Source: Cephaloticoccus sp. (lineage in GTDB: Bacteria > Verrucomicrobiota > Verrucomicrobiia > Opitutales > Opitutaceae). Taken from it: 64,000 nucleotides of DNA. Where the stretch lies: NCBI GenBank assembly GCA_030833445.1, contig JAURHD010000001.1, forward strand, positions 124,001 to 188,000. Reading direction: 5' to 3'. Below, in pieces: positions 17,975-26,229 of this stretch (position 1 is its first letter; each line of letters opens with the position of its first letter). Under the pieces are notes generated by a model that worked only from the letters and a program-made list of their open reading frames with translations, was not told where the DNA came from and searched no databases. A program made the translations under genes and the position numbers.

Positions 17975-18654
17975 TTCGGTTTGGGCGGCAGCGGCCCGGT
18001 CCACTCGTATATCGTCGGGTCGACCACGCCGGCCTCAATGAACGCCTCGCGGCGCTCCACGCAGGTGCCGCATTTGCCGCAATGGCGCTCGCCGCCTTTG
18101 TAGCAGGACCAGGTCCTTGCATAATCCACCCCGAGCCGCGTGCCCTTGCATGCGATGTCGGTCTTGGTCATGCTGGTGAAAGGCCGGATCAGGTGGACGC
18201 GGGCGTAGGTGCCCGCGCGCATCGCCTGATCCATCGCTTGCAAGAATTCCACGCGGCAATCGGGATAGATCGCGTGGTCCCCGCCGTGGGCGGCGATGAC
18301 AAGGCCTTCCGCGCCGATGCTTTCGGCAAACCCGCAGGCTATGCTCAACATGATCGCGTTGCGAAACGGCACCACGGTTTGCTTCATGTTGGCGGCTTCG
18401 TAATGCCCCTCGGGGATATCCCCGCCGCTCTTCAGCAGGTCGGAGGCAAACAGCCGGTTGACGAAATCCAGAGAGATCATCTCGTGCCGCACCCCCATCT
18501 GCGCCGCATGCTCCGCGGCAAAGGGGAGCTCGCGGTGGTTGTGTTTTGCGCCATAATCGAAGCTGAGCACGGCCACGACCTCGTGGCGTGTGGGCGCCCA
18601 ATGCAGCGCCGTCACGGAATCCATGCCCCCGGAGCAGAGAACAACAACTTTCAT
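17971..18654 (-). CDS. queC: 7-cyano-7-deazaguanine synthase
   Basis: A 227-residue ATP-dependent enzyme that makes preQ0 from 7-carboxy-7-deazaguanine and ammonia. The N-terminus has the PP-loop SGGMDS (about residues 7-12) that binds ATP. The C-terminus carries the zinc-binding cysteine cluster C-YKGGERHC-GKC-GTC with four cysteines. The ATG at 18654 gives MKVVVLCSGGMDS, the family's normal start, rather than an in-frame start 36 bases further upstream. It leads the queC-queE-exoD group and is divergent from the HDAC-like gene. A 10-base element is mirrored before both start codons. Its TAA stop lies inside a palindromic repeat. Confidence 0.95.
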   Translation of the reverse strand: MKVVVLCSGGMDSVTALHWAPTRHEVVAVLSFDYGAKHNHRELPFAAEHAAQMGVRHEMISLDFVNRLFASDLLKSGGDIPEGHYEAANMKQTVVPFRNAIMLSIACGFAESIGAEGLVIAAHGGDHAIYPDCRVEFLQAMDQAMRAGTYARVHLIRPFTSMTKTDIACKGTRLGVDYARTWSCYKGGERHCGKCGTCVERREAFIEAGVVDPTIYEWTGPLPPKPN

Positions 18655-18665
18655 GGCGTGAATAG

Positions 18666-18752
18666 CCGCAAAAAGCCGCGCCCTGCGCAAGAGTCGAGCG
18701 ACGGCAGCACTCGATCCGTTTTAGATTTTGCGCTTTCCGCGCCTTTTTGCGG
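18666..18752. promoter_or_regulatory. Mirrored 10-base elements in the queC/HDAC divergent region
   Basis: CCGCAAAAAG (18666-18675) and its exact reverse complement CTTTTTGCGG (18743-18752) lie 11 and 10 bases before the queC and HDAC start codons respectively. In each gene's own sense the leader reads CTTTTTGCGG, then C or T, then TAT, shortly before ATG. The symmetry suggests shared transcriptional or translational control, which is an inference. Confidence 0.4.
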
Positions 18753-18762
18753 TTATCGGCTC

Positions 18763-19614
18763 ATGCTGATCTTCCACGATCCCCAGTGCGCCCACTACGG
18801 CTCCGCCATGCGGCCGGAGCAACCGGCCCGCACCGTGCGGACGGCCGCCTATCTGCAGAAGACGCACCCGGATTGGACCTGGCAGGTGCCGGCCGCGGCT
18901 GAACCCGCGGATTTGTTACTCGCTCACGAACCGCACCACCTAAAACGCCTGCAACACGGTCCTGATTTTGACGGCGACACGCCGTATTTTGACGGGATTT
19001 ATGATCACGCCCGCCGCGGCGTCGGCTCGGCGCTGGCCGCCATGAACGCCGCCCGCGAAGGACAAAAGGCCTTCAGCCTGATGCGCCCGCCCGGGCACCA
19101 CGCCACCAGCGGACAGGCCATGGGCTTTTGTTATCTCAACCAAATCGCGATCGCGACCTTGGCCGCACAGCAACAAGGCGCTAAACGGGTGGCCGTCTGG
19201 GACTTCGATGCCCACCATGGCAACGGCACCGAGGCCATATTGCGCGGCCGCGACGGCATCCTTTTCTCCTCGGTGCACCAATACCCCGGCTACCCCGGAA
19301 CCGGGACGCAGAGTTTCGATAATTGCCGCAACTGGCCCGTCGCACCCCATTCGACGCGGACCACCCATATGGCCGCCCTCGCGGAATCATGGGAAGCCGT
19401 GCTCGCCTTCGAGCCCGAACTCGTGCTCGTATCGGCCGGGTTCGATGCCTATGTGCACGACCCGATTACCGAAATGACCTTGGAAAAAGACGACTTTGCC
19501 ACCCTCGGCACCTGGCTGAAATCCGCCGGACGACCCACCGCGGCCATTTTGGAAGGCGGCTACAGCTCGGACCTGCCCCAATTGACCGATGCATTCCTGA
19601 GCGCTTGGGCCTGA
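18763..19614 (+). CDS. Histone deacetylase superfamily (class II-like) protein
   Basis: A 283-residue zinc-dependent amidohydrolase of the arginase/deacetylase fold. Hallmarks are RPPGHHA (tandem catalytic histidines), WDFDAHHGNGT (metal ligands Asp and His), SAGFDAY (metal ligand Asp) and the terminal EGGYSSD. Bacterial members deacetylate acetylpolyamines, acetyl-lysine or small acetylated compounds; the substrate here is unknown. The frame is open far upstream, but the ATG at 18763 (MLIFHDPQCAHYG) fits the family start. It opens a tight series with RNase D (1 base after its stop), oleC, oleD and a YhhQ homologue. Confidence 0.92.
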   Translation: MLIFHDPQCAHYGSAMRPEQPARTVRTAAYLQKTHPDWTWQVPAAAEPADLLLAHEPHHLKRLQHGPDFDGDTPYFDGIYDHARRGVGSALAAMNAAREGQKAFSLMRPPGHHATSGQAMGFCYLNQIAIATLAAQQQGAKRVAVWDFDAHHGNGTEAILRGRDGILFSSVHQYPGYPGTGTQSFDNCRNWPVAPHSTRTTHMAALAESWEAVLAFEPELVLVSAGFDAYVHDPITEMTLEKDDFATLGTWLKSAGRPTAAILEGGYSSDLPQLTDAFLSAWA

Positions 19615-19615
19615 T

Positions 19616-20794
19616 ATGATCTCCCGTTTTATTCCGGTGCCGTTGCGCCGCCTGCTAAAAATCAAAGTGACCACCCGCCCGCCCGCCTACCTGCTGATCG
19701 ATCAGCAATCCCAACTCGAACCCCTGCTCAAGGCGCTCGATAAGGTCGACGAGGTCGCCCTCGATACCGAGGCGGACAACATGTTTCACTACAAGACCCG
19801 CGTCTGCCTGCTGCAGTTTCTCGTCGGCAAGGACGTCTTCATGGTCGACGTGTTGGCGCCGCTCAAACTCGACGGTCTTTGGTCGCGGCTGGCCAAAAAG
19901 GACCTGCTGATGCACGGCAGCGACTTCGACATCCGCCTGCTGCACGATTTCTGTGAATTCCGGCCCAAAAGCATCTTCGATACGATGCTCGCCGCCCAGC
20001 TGCTCAACCGACCCCGGGTGGGCCTCGCGTCTTTGCTGGAAGACCACTTTGGGGTAAAGCTGTCCAAGGAATCACAGAAGGCCAACTGGTCGAAACGGCC
20101 GCTCACGCAGAAGATGCTGGACTATGCCGCCCTCGACGTCTGGCACCTGCCCGCCCTGCGCGACATTCTCACCAAGGAGCTCAAGCGGCTCAACCGCCTG
20201 GGTTGGCTGGAACAACAGTGCGAAGCTCAGATCGAGTCGGGCCTGACCGGTTTCGCCCCTCGTGATGAAAATGCTTGGCGCATCGGTCACAGCGAGCGCC
20301 TGCGCGGTGCGGGTCTCAGTGTCCTGCACGCCGTCTGGCATTGGCGCGAACAAACCGCCGAACGCATCGACGTGCCGCCCTTCAAAGTCTGTAACAACGA
20401 CCGATTGCTCCGGCTGGCCAATGCCGCCGAAGCAGGAGAATCGCGCGAAACCATTTTGGCCAGCATCCACCTCGGCCGTCGGCATGACCGCCTGCTGCCC
20501 TCGTTGAGTGCTGCGGTGGAGGCAGGTCTCAAGCGTGATCCATCGACCCTGCCACGCCGCAGTCGCAAGCGCGATCCCAACACCGCCCCGCTGACCCAAC
20601 GCGAAGTCGAATTGCAGGATCGCATCAAGGGCGACCGCGACCGGGTCGCGCAGAAGCTTTCCCTTGAGGCCACGCTCATCGCCAATCGCACCCAATTGGC
20701 CCGCATTGCCCGGCAACCCGGTCAACTCGATGAAATCCTGCTGCCCTGGCAGGCGGATTTGTTGCGGTACGAACCCTCGCTCAAGCGGGCCTGA
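19616..20794 (+). CDS. rnd: Ribonuclease D
   Basis: A 392-residue 3'-5' exoribonuclease of the DEDD family with an HRDC domain. Exonuclease motifs are ALDTEADNM (Exo I, D and E), HGSDFDIRLLHD (Exo II) and LDYAALDVWHL (Exo III, the Y-type tyrosine). The HRDC-like helical domain begins near residue 215 (LRGAGLSVLHAVWHWREQ) . RNase D trims tRNA and other small RNA 3' ends. The ATG is one base after the stop codon of the deacetylase gene. An internal start near residue 18 (VTTRPPAYLL) would also fit; the first 17 residues are basic and hydrophobic. Confidence 0.92.
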   Translation: MISRFIPVPLRRLLKIKVTTRPPAYLLIDQQSQLEPLLKALDKVDEVALDTEADNMFHYKTRVCLLQFLVGKDVFMVDVLAPLKLDGLWSRLAKKDLLMHGSDFDIRLLHDFCEFRPKSIFDTMLAAQLLNRPRVGLASLLEDHFGVKLSKESQKANWSKRPLTQKMLDYAALDVWHLPALRDILTKELKRLNRLGWLEQQCEAQIESGLTGFAPRDENAWRIGHSERLRGAGLSVLHAVWHWREQTAERIDVPPFKVCNNDRLLRLANAAEAGESRETILASIHLGRRHDRLLPSLSAAVEAGLKRDPSTLPRRSRKRDPNTAPLTQREVELQDRIKGDRDRVAQKLSLEATLIANRTQLARIARQPGQLDEILLPWQADLLRYEPSLKRA

Positions 20795-20809
20795 TCCGAG
20801 AGCCCGCCC

Positions 20810-22444
20810 ATGCCGGACTCCGCCAACATCGCGCGCCACCTGCCGCTCATGGCGGCCCGCCAACCGGACCAGCCGGCCCTGAAAATTCCGCGCGGTCGCA
20901 CCGCCGATGGTCGCATCGATTATCTGGCGCTTACGTTTGCCGAACTCGATGCCGAGGTGGACGCGTGGTGTGCGCGGCTGACCGCCAATGGACTGCGCCG
21001 CGGCGACCGCACTTTGGTCATGGTCAAGCAGGGGCTGCCCTTGATCGCGAGTGTCTTCGCATTGTTCAAGCTCGGCGCCGTGCCCGTCGTGATCGATCCG
21101 GGCATGGGTCTGAAGAATTTCCTCCGTTGCGTGGTCCGCTCGCGACCCCGAGCGATTGTCGGCATACCACTCGCGCAGGTGATCAGCCGGCTTTTCTTCC
21201 GCACCTTTGCCACCCTGCACGTGCGCATAGTCGCCCAAGGGTCCCTGACGGCGCGCTTAACCAAGCCGGAATTCTCCGTATCCAAAACCACCATTGTGCA
21301 CAGCGAGGCCACCGAACTCGCGGCGATTCTGTTTACCTCGGGTTCCACCGGAGCCCCAAAAGGAGTATGTTACGAACACGGGATGTTCGAAGCGCAGGTG
21401 CGCCTGATCCGTGAGCACTATGCCATCCAACCCGGTGAAGTGGACCTGCCGATGTTGCCGATTTTCGCCCTGTTCAATCCGGCCCTCGGCATGACGACGG
21501 TCGTGCCGGAAATCGATCCGCGCCGGCCCGCGGCAGTAGACCCCGCCAAAATCGTGCAGGCCATTCAGCAGGAAGGCGTCACCAACTCGTTCGGGTCACC
21601 CACGCTGTGGCGGAAGATCCAGGCGCATTGCCTGCAAAATAATATCAGCCTGCCGAGCATGAAGCGCGTGCTCTGCGCTGGGGCCCCGGTCCCGGCCGCC
21701 CTGTGGTCGGAGCCCCAACGCTGGTTGACCCATGGCGAATTGCACAGTCCCTATGGCGCCACCGAATCGCTGCCGGTGAGTTCGGTTTCCGCACCTGAAA
21801 TTGACCCCACTGCGGTGCGCGGCGCCTGTGTCGGCCAACCATTACCCGGCATCGATGTGAAAATCATCGCGATCAACGATGGCCCGATCGCCACCCTGGC
21901 CGACGCAACCGAAGTTCCCGTGGGCGCGACGGGAGAAATCATCGTGCGCGGCCCGGTCGTCACGAAAAACTACGATGCGCTGTCCGAGGCCACCGCAGCC
22001 GCAAAAATTCAGGATGGCGAGACGCTTTGGCATCGCATGGGTGATTGCGGGTATCTCGATGCGGCAGGACGGTTGTGGTTCTGTGGCCGCAAGGTCGAGC
22101 GGGTGGAAACCACGGCCGGAACGCTCTTCACCGAACCCGTTGAACAAGTCTTTCGCTCCTATCCATTGGTTACCCGGTGCGCCTTGATCGGGCTCGGCAT
22201 TCCGGGTCAACAAATCCCCGCGCTCGTGGTGCAGCCCGTCGCAAGCAAGGATCTTGATCGGGCCGCCTTGGCCCACGAGCTCCGCCGACTCGCGCTGGCC
22301 CATCCGCATACTAAAGGGATCGAACAGATATTTTTTCATCCGGACTTTCCCGTCGATGTGCGGCACAACGCCAAGATCCACCGATTGAAACTCACGCGAT
22401 GGGCCGCCACGGCTCGCTCGCTCAAGCCCAAGGTTTATACATGA
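20810..22444 (+). CDS. oleC: OleC-like beta-lactone synthetase (AMP-dependent ligase family)
   Basis: A 544-residue adenylate-forming enzyme. The P-loop-like motif is FTSGSTGAPKG near residue 180, and the later GELHSPYGATESLP and DCGYLDAAGRLWFCGRK motifs are typical of the superfamily. The stretch VVIDPGMGLKNFLRCV is characteristic of OleC, which converts 2-alkyl-3-hydroxyalkanoates to beta-lactones in long-chain olefin biosynthesis. The next gene is an OleD-like dehydrogenase that overlaps its stop codon by 4 bases, which strongly supports the call. OleA (thiolase) and OleB (hydrolase) are not in the window. The alternative is an uncharacterised acyl-CoA ligase. Confidence 0.86.
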   Translation: MPDSANIARHLPLMAARQPDQPALKIPRGRTADGRIDYLALTFAELDAEVDAWCARLTANGLRRGDRTLVMVKQGLPLIASVFALFKLGAVPVVIDPGMGLKNFLRCVVRSRPRAIVGIPLAQVISRLFFRTFATLHVRIVAQGSLTARLTKPEFSVSKTTIVHSEATELAAILFTSGSTGAPKGVCYEHGMFEAQVRLIREHYAIQPGEVDLPMLPIFALFNPALGMTTVVPEIDPRRPAAVDPAKIVQAIQQEGVTNSFGSPTLWRKIQAHCLQNNISLPSMKRVLCAGAPVPAALWSEPQRWLTHGELHSPYGATESLPVSSVSAPEIDPTAVRGACVGQPLPGIDVKIIAINDGPIATLADATEVPVGATGEIIVRGPVVTKNYDALSEATAAAKIQDGETLWHRMGDCGYLDAAGRLWFCGRKVERVETTAGTLFTEPVEQVFRSYPLVTRCALIGLGIPGQQIPALVVQPVASKDLDRAALAHELRRLALAHPHTKGIEQIFFHPDFPVDVRHNAKIHRLKLTRWAATARSLKPKVYT

Positions 22445-23448
22445 GCACGCTTGTGACCGGCGGCACGGGTTTTCTGGGCCGAAAACTTGTGGAACGTCTC
22501 CTCGCCGAAGGCCGGAGCGTAACCGTGTTGGGCCGCACCCCGGCGCCCGATCTTGAACGGCGAGGCGTTCGCTTCATTCGCACTTCCCTGGATGATGCCA
22601 CCGCCGTGACCGCCACCTGCACCGGGATGGAAACGGTTTTTCATGTCGCCGCCCGCGTCGGCGTCTGGGGCCTTTATGATGACTTTTATCGCACCAATGT
22701 GCTGGGCACGCGGGCTATTCTCGAAGGCTGCCGGCAACACGGTGTGAAGTATCTCGTCCACACCAGCACGCCGAGTGTCGTCTACAACGGCCACGATCAT
22801 GCCGGCAGCGACGAATCCCTGCCGCTCACCACCGATTGTCCCAGCCCTTACCCGTTGACCAAGGCCATCGCCGAGCGCGAGGTGCTGGCCGCCAACGGCG
22901 AATCGCTGCGCACCGTGGCTCTGCGGCCTCACTTGATCTGGGGAGTGGGGGATCCGCATCTCGTGCCGCGGGTGCTGGCCCGAGCCAAGGCCGGCCGATT
23001 GCGGATTGTCGGTAACGGGAAAAATCGCGTCGACATGGTGCACGTGGCCAACGCGGTCGATGCGCACCTGCTGGCCGAACTGGCCCTGAAACGCCGCACG
23101 GCAGCAGCAGCCGGTCACGCCTACTTCATCACGAATGACGAGCCGGTCGTCTTGTGGAATTGGATCAATGGTTTGCTGACGGCCCTCGGCGAACCCCCGG
23201 TCACAAAAAGTATTTCACTCGGCGCCGCCACCGCCCTCGGCGCCGGTTGCGAAGGCCTTTGGAAAACCCTGCGGCTAAACGGCGAGCCGCCGATGACCCG
23301 CTTCATCGCCAAGGAACTCGCCACGGACCACTGGTTTAATCTCGCCGCGGCCAAGCGCGATCTCGGCTACACCCCGCGTATCAGCATGGCCCAAGGCACC
23401 GCCGAACTCGTGACTTCTTACCAATCATCATCCCGGACCAATACGTGA
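22441..23448 (+). CDS. oleD: OleD-like NAD(P)-dependent 2-alkyl-3-ketoacid reductase (SDR family)
   Basis: A 335-residue extended short-chain dehydrogenase. The N-terminal nucleotide-binding motif is VTGGTGFLGRKL, and the catalytic tyrosine and lysine lie in SPYPLTKAIAE. HTSTPSVVYNG carries the active-site serine/threonine region as in 3-beta-HSD-like proteins. In the ole pathway OleD reduces the 2-alkyl-3-keto acid made by OleA before OleC acts. The ATG at 22441 overlaps the oleC stop by 4 bases, and the stop overlaps the GTG of the next gene. An in-frame start further upstream lies inside oleC and is unlikely. Confidence 0.86.
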   Translation: MSTLVTGGTGFLGRKLVERLLAEGRSVTVLGRTPAPDLERRGVRFIRTSLDDATAVTATCTGMETVFHVAARVGVWGLYDDFYRTNVLGTRAILEGCRQHGVKYLVHTSTPSVVYNGHDHAGSDESLPLTTDCPSPYPLTKAIAEREVLAANGESLRTVALRPHLIWGVGDPHLVPRVLARAKAGRLRIVGNGKNRVDMVHVANAVDAHLLAELALKRRTAAAAGHAYFITNDEPVVLWNWINGLLTALGEPPVTKSISLGAATALGAGCEGLWKTLRLNGEPPMTRFIAKELATDHWFNLAAAKRDLGYTPRISMAQGTAELVTSYQSSSRTNT

Positions 23449-23987
23449 ACCCACGCCTCTACATTTCTCCCGCGCTTGCGATGGCGGGTATCGTGCTCCT
23501 CTCCAACGTGCTGGTGCAATATCCGCTGAACGCTTGGCTGACATGGGGTGCCTTTTCCTACCCCGTCGCGTATTTCATCACCGATGTGTGCAACCGCTTG
23601 TTTGGCGCGTCCCTCGCCCGGCGTATTGCGCTCATTGGATTCGCGATCGGACTGGCGAGTTCACTGATGATGGCACCCGTGCGTATTGCGCTGGCTTCCG
23701 GCACGGCCTTTCTCGTTTCACAGCTGCTCGATGTGTCCGTCTTCAATAAACTGCGGCAGGCCAGTTGGTGGAAAGCGCCTTTCCTCGGATCCTGCGTCGC
23801 CTCGGTCGTGGACACGGCCATCTTCTTCGGCCTGGCCTTTGCCGGCACTGAACTCAGCTGGCTGCACCTCGCGACCGGCGATCTCGGCGTCAAACTATTG
23901 ATGGCACTCGCGCTGCTGCCCGCCTACCGGATCTTGATCACCCAGTTGCTCACTCCGACCGCTGGCGCACCGCCTCGAAGAGGGTGA
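23445..23987 (+). CDS. yhhQ: Queuosine precursor transporter, YhhQ (VUT) family
   Basis: A 180-residue membrane protein with about six helices. It contains SYPVAYFITDVCNRLFG, the signature of the VUT/YhhQ family, and FLVSQLLDVSVFNKLR in the fourth helix region with the conserved Q-L-x-D-V-x-x-F/Y pattern. YhhQ proteins import preQ0 or preQ1 for queuosine synthesis. The presence of queC and queE about 5 kb away supports a role in the same pathway. It starts with GTG overlapping the oleD stop codon (GTGA), so it is translationally coupled to a seemingly unrelated lipid pathway. Its 3' end overlaps the opposing methyltransferase gene by 38 bases. Confidence 0.85.
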   Translation: MNPRLYISPALAMAGIVLLSNVLVQYPLNAWLTWGAFSYPVAYFITDVCNRLFGASLARRIALIGFAIGLASSLMMAPVRIALASGTAFLVSQLLDVSVFNKLRQASWWKAPFLGSCVASVVDTAIFFGLAFAGTELSWLHLATGDLGVKLLMALALLPAYRILITQLLTPTAGAPPRRG

Positions 23988-24753
23988 TAATCGTCGCCAT
24001 GGCGACATTGAGTGAATCGGCCTGACCGGCCATCGGGATGCGCACCAGCACATCGCTGTGCTTCATCCAGAATTCGCTCAGGCCATATTGTTCGCTGCCC
24101 ATGATTACCGCGAGCGGGCCGCACAGATCGGTCTGGGTGTAGATATTATCCGTGTGGGGCGTGGTCGCGGCGGTGCGAATGCCTTTCGCCTTGAGCCATG
24201 CGTGCACCTGCTGGCTTTCTGACACCACGAGCGGCACGGAAAATAACACGCCGGTCGAGGCGCGCACCACATTGGGATTAAAGATGTCGGTGACCGGGTC
24301 ACACACGATCACGCCGTCACAACCCGCGGCATCGGCACTGCGCAATATCGTGCCGAGGTTGCCCGGTTTCTCGATCGCCTCCACTACCAGCAAAAAGGGA
24401 GATGCGCCCAAACTCAGGTCATCCAAAGAACGCTGCCATTGCGGAGCCACCGCCAACAGGCCATCCGGGCGCTCGCGGTAGGCGACCTTGGCAAAGGCCT
24501 CCTTGGACAACTCGATCAGCAAGGCCCCGGCCGCTTCCGCTTCGGCGATCAACGCCGGCTCGTTTTCGCCCAAATACCAGTCGGGGCAGAAATAGAGCTC
24601 CTGCAAAGCCACCTTTTTCTCGAGGGCGCGGCAGATCTGCCGGTAACCTTCAACCATGAACACCCCGGCTTCGTCGCGCGGTCGACGGTCGCGCAGCTTC
24701 ACGAGCTGTTTCACGCGGGGATTCTGCAAACTGGTGATCTTTTCAACGGCCAT
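23950..24753 (-). CDS. TrmH/SpoU-family RNA 2'-O-methyltransferase
   Basis: A 267-residue SPOUT methyltransferase. An N-terminal substrate-binding domain begins ITSLQNPRVKQLVKLRDRRPRDEAGVF. The knotted catalytic domain shows motif 1 EKPGNLGTILRSADAAG, motif 2 IMGSEQYGLS and motif 3 SLNVAMATII. Such enzymes methylate ribose 2'-OH in rRNA or tRNA; the target nucleotide cannot be told from sequence. The ATG at 24753 gives the family N-terminus, while a longer frame up to 24897 would run through a palindromic repeat. It converges on the YhhQ gene with a 38-base overlap and is divergent from an RlmD-like methyltransferase gene. Confidence 0.9.
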   Translation of the reverse strand: MAVEKITSLQNPRVKQLVKLRDRRPRDEAGVFMVEGYRQICRALEKKVALQELYFCPDWYLGENEPALIAEAEAAGALLIELSKEAFAKVAYRERPDGLLAVAPQWQRSLDDLSLGASPFLLVVEAIEKPGNLGTILRSADAAGCDGVIVCDPVTDIFNPNVVRASTGVLFSVPLVVSESQQVHAWLKAKGIRTAATTPHTDNIYTQTDLCGPLAVIMGSEQYGLSEFWMKHSDVLVRIPMAGQADSLNVAMATIITLFEAVRQRSE

Positions 24754-24765
24754 CCGCGCTATTTC

Positions 24766-24859
24766 TAGCCACGGAGGCACGGAGCGCACGGAGAATCTGC
24801 ACCGACTTTCAGCTTTCGCTTGGTGGCGTTTCCCTGTGTTCTCCATGCTTTCGTGGCTA
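24766..24859. repeat. Imperfect palindromic repeat between divergent methyltransferase genes
   Basis: Two 30-base arms, 24766-24795 and 24830-24859, are inverted copies matching at 23 of 30 positions and both ending in the word TAGCCACG or its complement CGTGGCTA. Internal words GGCACGGAGCGCACGGAG recall the repeats at 17911 and 40384. The right arm contains the GTG at 24853 that appears to start the downstream gene. Confidence 0.75.
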
Positions 24860-26154
24860 AAAAGAAACCCAACGACCATCCGTTTCCTTATCATCACGAG
24901 TTGGAACTCGTGATCTCGACCCTGACCAACCGCGGGGTGGGGCTGGGACGGGTCATGTTGCCGACAAGCGAAGTCTCTCCATTAAAGACAGAGCCCGGCC
25001 AGGATGGGCCTGCCCTCCGTAGCTCCGCCGAGCGGAGCGAAGGATGGGTGGTGATGGTCCCGTTCACCCTGCCGGGAGAACGCGTGCGGGCCCGGGTGTT
25101 TCGGAATCACAAAAATTACTCTGAAGCGGATCCGGTGGAAATCCTGGAGCCTTCACCGCACCGCGTCGGACCGCGCTGTCCGTTGTTTGGCAACTGCGGT
25201 GGCTGCCAATATCAGCATCTCGCCTATGCCGAACAACTGGTCTGGAAGCGGCAGCAGGTGGAAGAACTTTTATTGCACATGGCGGGGGTGGCCTTTCCGG
25301 TCGCGCCGGTCATCGGCTCACCCGAGGAATTCGGTTACCGCTCGAAGATCACGCCGCACTTCAATCCGCCCCGGGCCGATGGTTCGATGCCGATTGGTTT
25401 TCTACGACAGGGCACGCGCTTCGATATCATCGATGTGCCGCATTGCGATATCGCCACCGGCGCGATCAACGAGCGCCTGACCGCCGCGCGCGCCGAGGTG
25501 CTGGGTCAACGCAACACCTACAAACGCGGCTCAACCATTCTGCTGCGTGATGCCAATGGCGTGGTCGCCACCGAATTCGACGCCGTCATCACTGAGACGG
25601 TCGGTGATCTGAAACTGCGTTTTCTCGCCCGCGATTTTTTCCAGAACAACCCGTTTATTCTGCCCGCCTTCACCACGTATGTGCGCGAACAGGCCGCGGG
25701 CAGCGGAGCCCGGTTTCTGGTCGACGCGTATTGCGGCAGTGGACTGTTCGCCCTCAGTGCGGCCCCGGCCTTCGAACGTGTGGCCGGCGTGGAAATCAGC
25801 GAGTCCTCCATCGTATTCGCCAAGCAAAACGCCACGGCCAACGGCATCACCAACGCCACCTTCATGGCGAGTGACGCGGCCCAGATTTTCGCCGGACTCG
25901 ATTTTCCCGCCGCCGATACCGCCGTGATCATCGATCCCCCGCGGAAGGGCTGCGACGAGGCCTTCATCCAGCAACTCGTCCATTATGGTCCTCGCACGGT
26001 GGTCTATGTTTCCTGCGATCCCGCCACCCAGATGCGAGACCTCCAGGGATTCTTTGCCGCGGGTTATAGTCTGAGCGCGGTGCAGCCCTTTGATCTCTTT
26101 CCGCAAACCCGCCACCTCGAGTGTGTCTGCACGCTCGTAAAATCATCAAGCTGA
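24853..26154 (+). CDS. Class I SAM-dependent RNA (uracil-5-)methyltransferase, RlmD/RlmC family
   Basis: A 433-residue RumA-type enzyme. It has an N-terminal TRAM domain (about residues 10-90), a 4Fe-4S cluster region CPLFGNCGGCQYQH, a FQNNP motif of the SAM domain, and the IDPPRKGCDE plus VYVSCDPATQ motifs, the latter with the catalytic cysteine. It would form 5-methyluridine in 23S rRNA. The GTG at 24853 gives VAKKKPNDHPFPYHHELELVI; an alternative ATG at 24820 lies deeper in the palindromic repeat. Between RVM and WVVMVPFTLPGERV the TRAM domain holds about 30 extra residues, encoded in part by a hairpin element at 25013-25047, so an in-frame insertion is likely. Confidence 0.9.
   Translation: MAKKKPNDHPFPYHHELELVISTLTNRGVGLGRVMLPTSEVSPLKTEPGQDGPALRSSAERSEGWVVMVPFTLPGERVRARVFRNHKNYSEADPVEILEPSPHRVGPRCPLFGNCGGCQYQHLAYAEQLVWKRQQVEELLLHMAGVAFPVAPVIGSPEEFGYRSKITPHFNPPRADGSMPIGFLRQGTRFDIIDVPHCDIATGAINERLTAARAEVLGQRNTYKRGSTILLRDANGVVATEFDAVITETVGDLKLRFLARDFFQNNPFILPAFTTYVREQAAGSGARFLVDAYCGSGLFALSAAPAFERVAGVEISESSIVFAKQNATANGITNATFMASDAAQIFAGLDFPAADTAVIIDPPRKGCDEAFIQQLVHYGPRTVVYVSCDPATQMRDLQGFFAAGYSLSAVQPFDLFPQTRHLECVCTLVKSSS
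25013..25047. repeat. Hairpin element inserted in frame within a coding sequence
   Basis: CCCTCC-GTA-GCTCCGC-CGA-GCGGAGC-GA-AGGATGG forms a 7-bp perfect inner stem (25022-25028 with 25032-25038) and a weaker outer stem. It lies in the TRAM-domain part of the methyltransferase gene and encodes SSAERSEG-like residues absent from the usual domain. Its self-complementary shape suggests a small mobile palindrome rather than ordinary coding DNA. Confidence 0.55.
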
Positions 26155-26229
26155 ACCGCGCCGGCCCCCTGTCGCGCAGGATTGCCAGTCCCCTGAAATT
26201 CGGCACGGTTTCGAGTTAACATTCCCCAC

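Noticed and set aside
18655-18762. preQ1 riboswitch upstream of queC
   Set aside because: No aptamer-like stem with the A-rich tail was found; only the mirrored CTTTTTGCGG elements are present.
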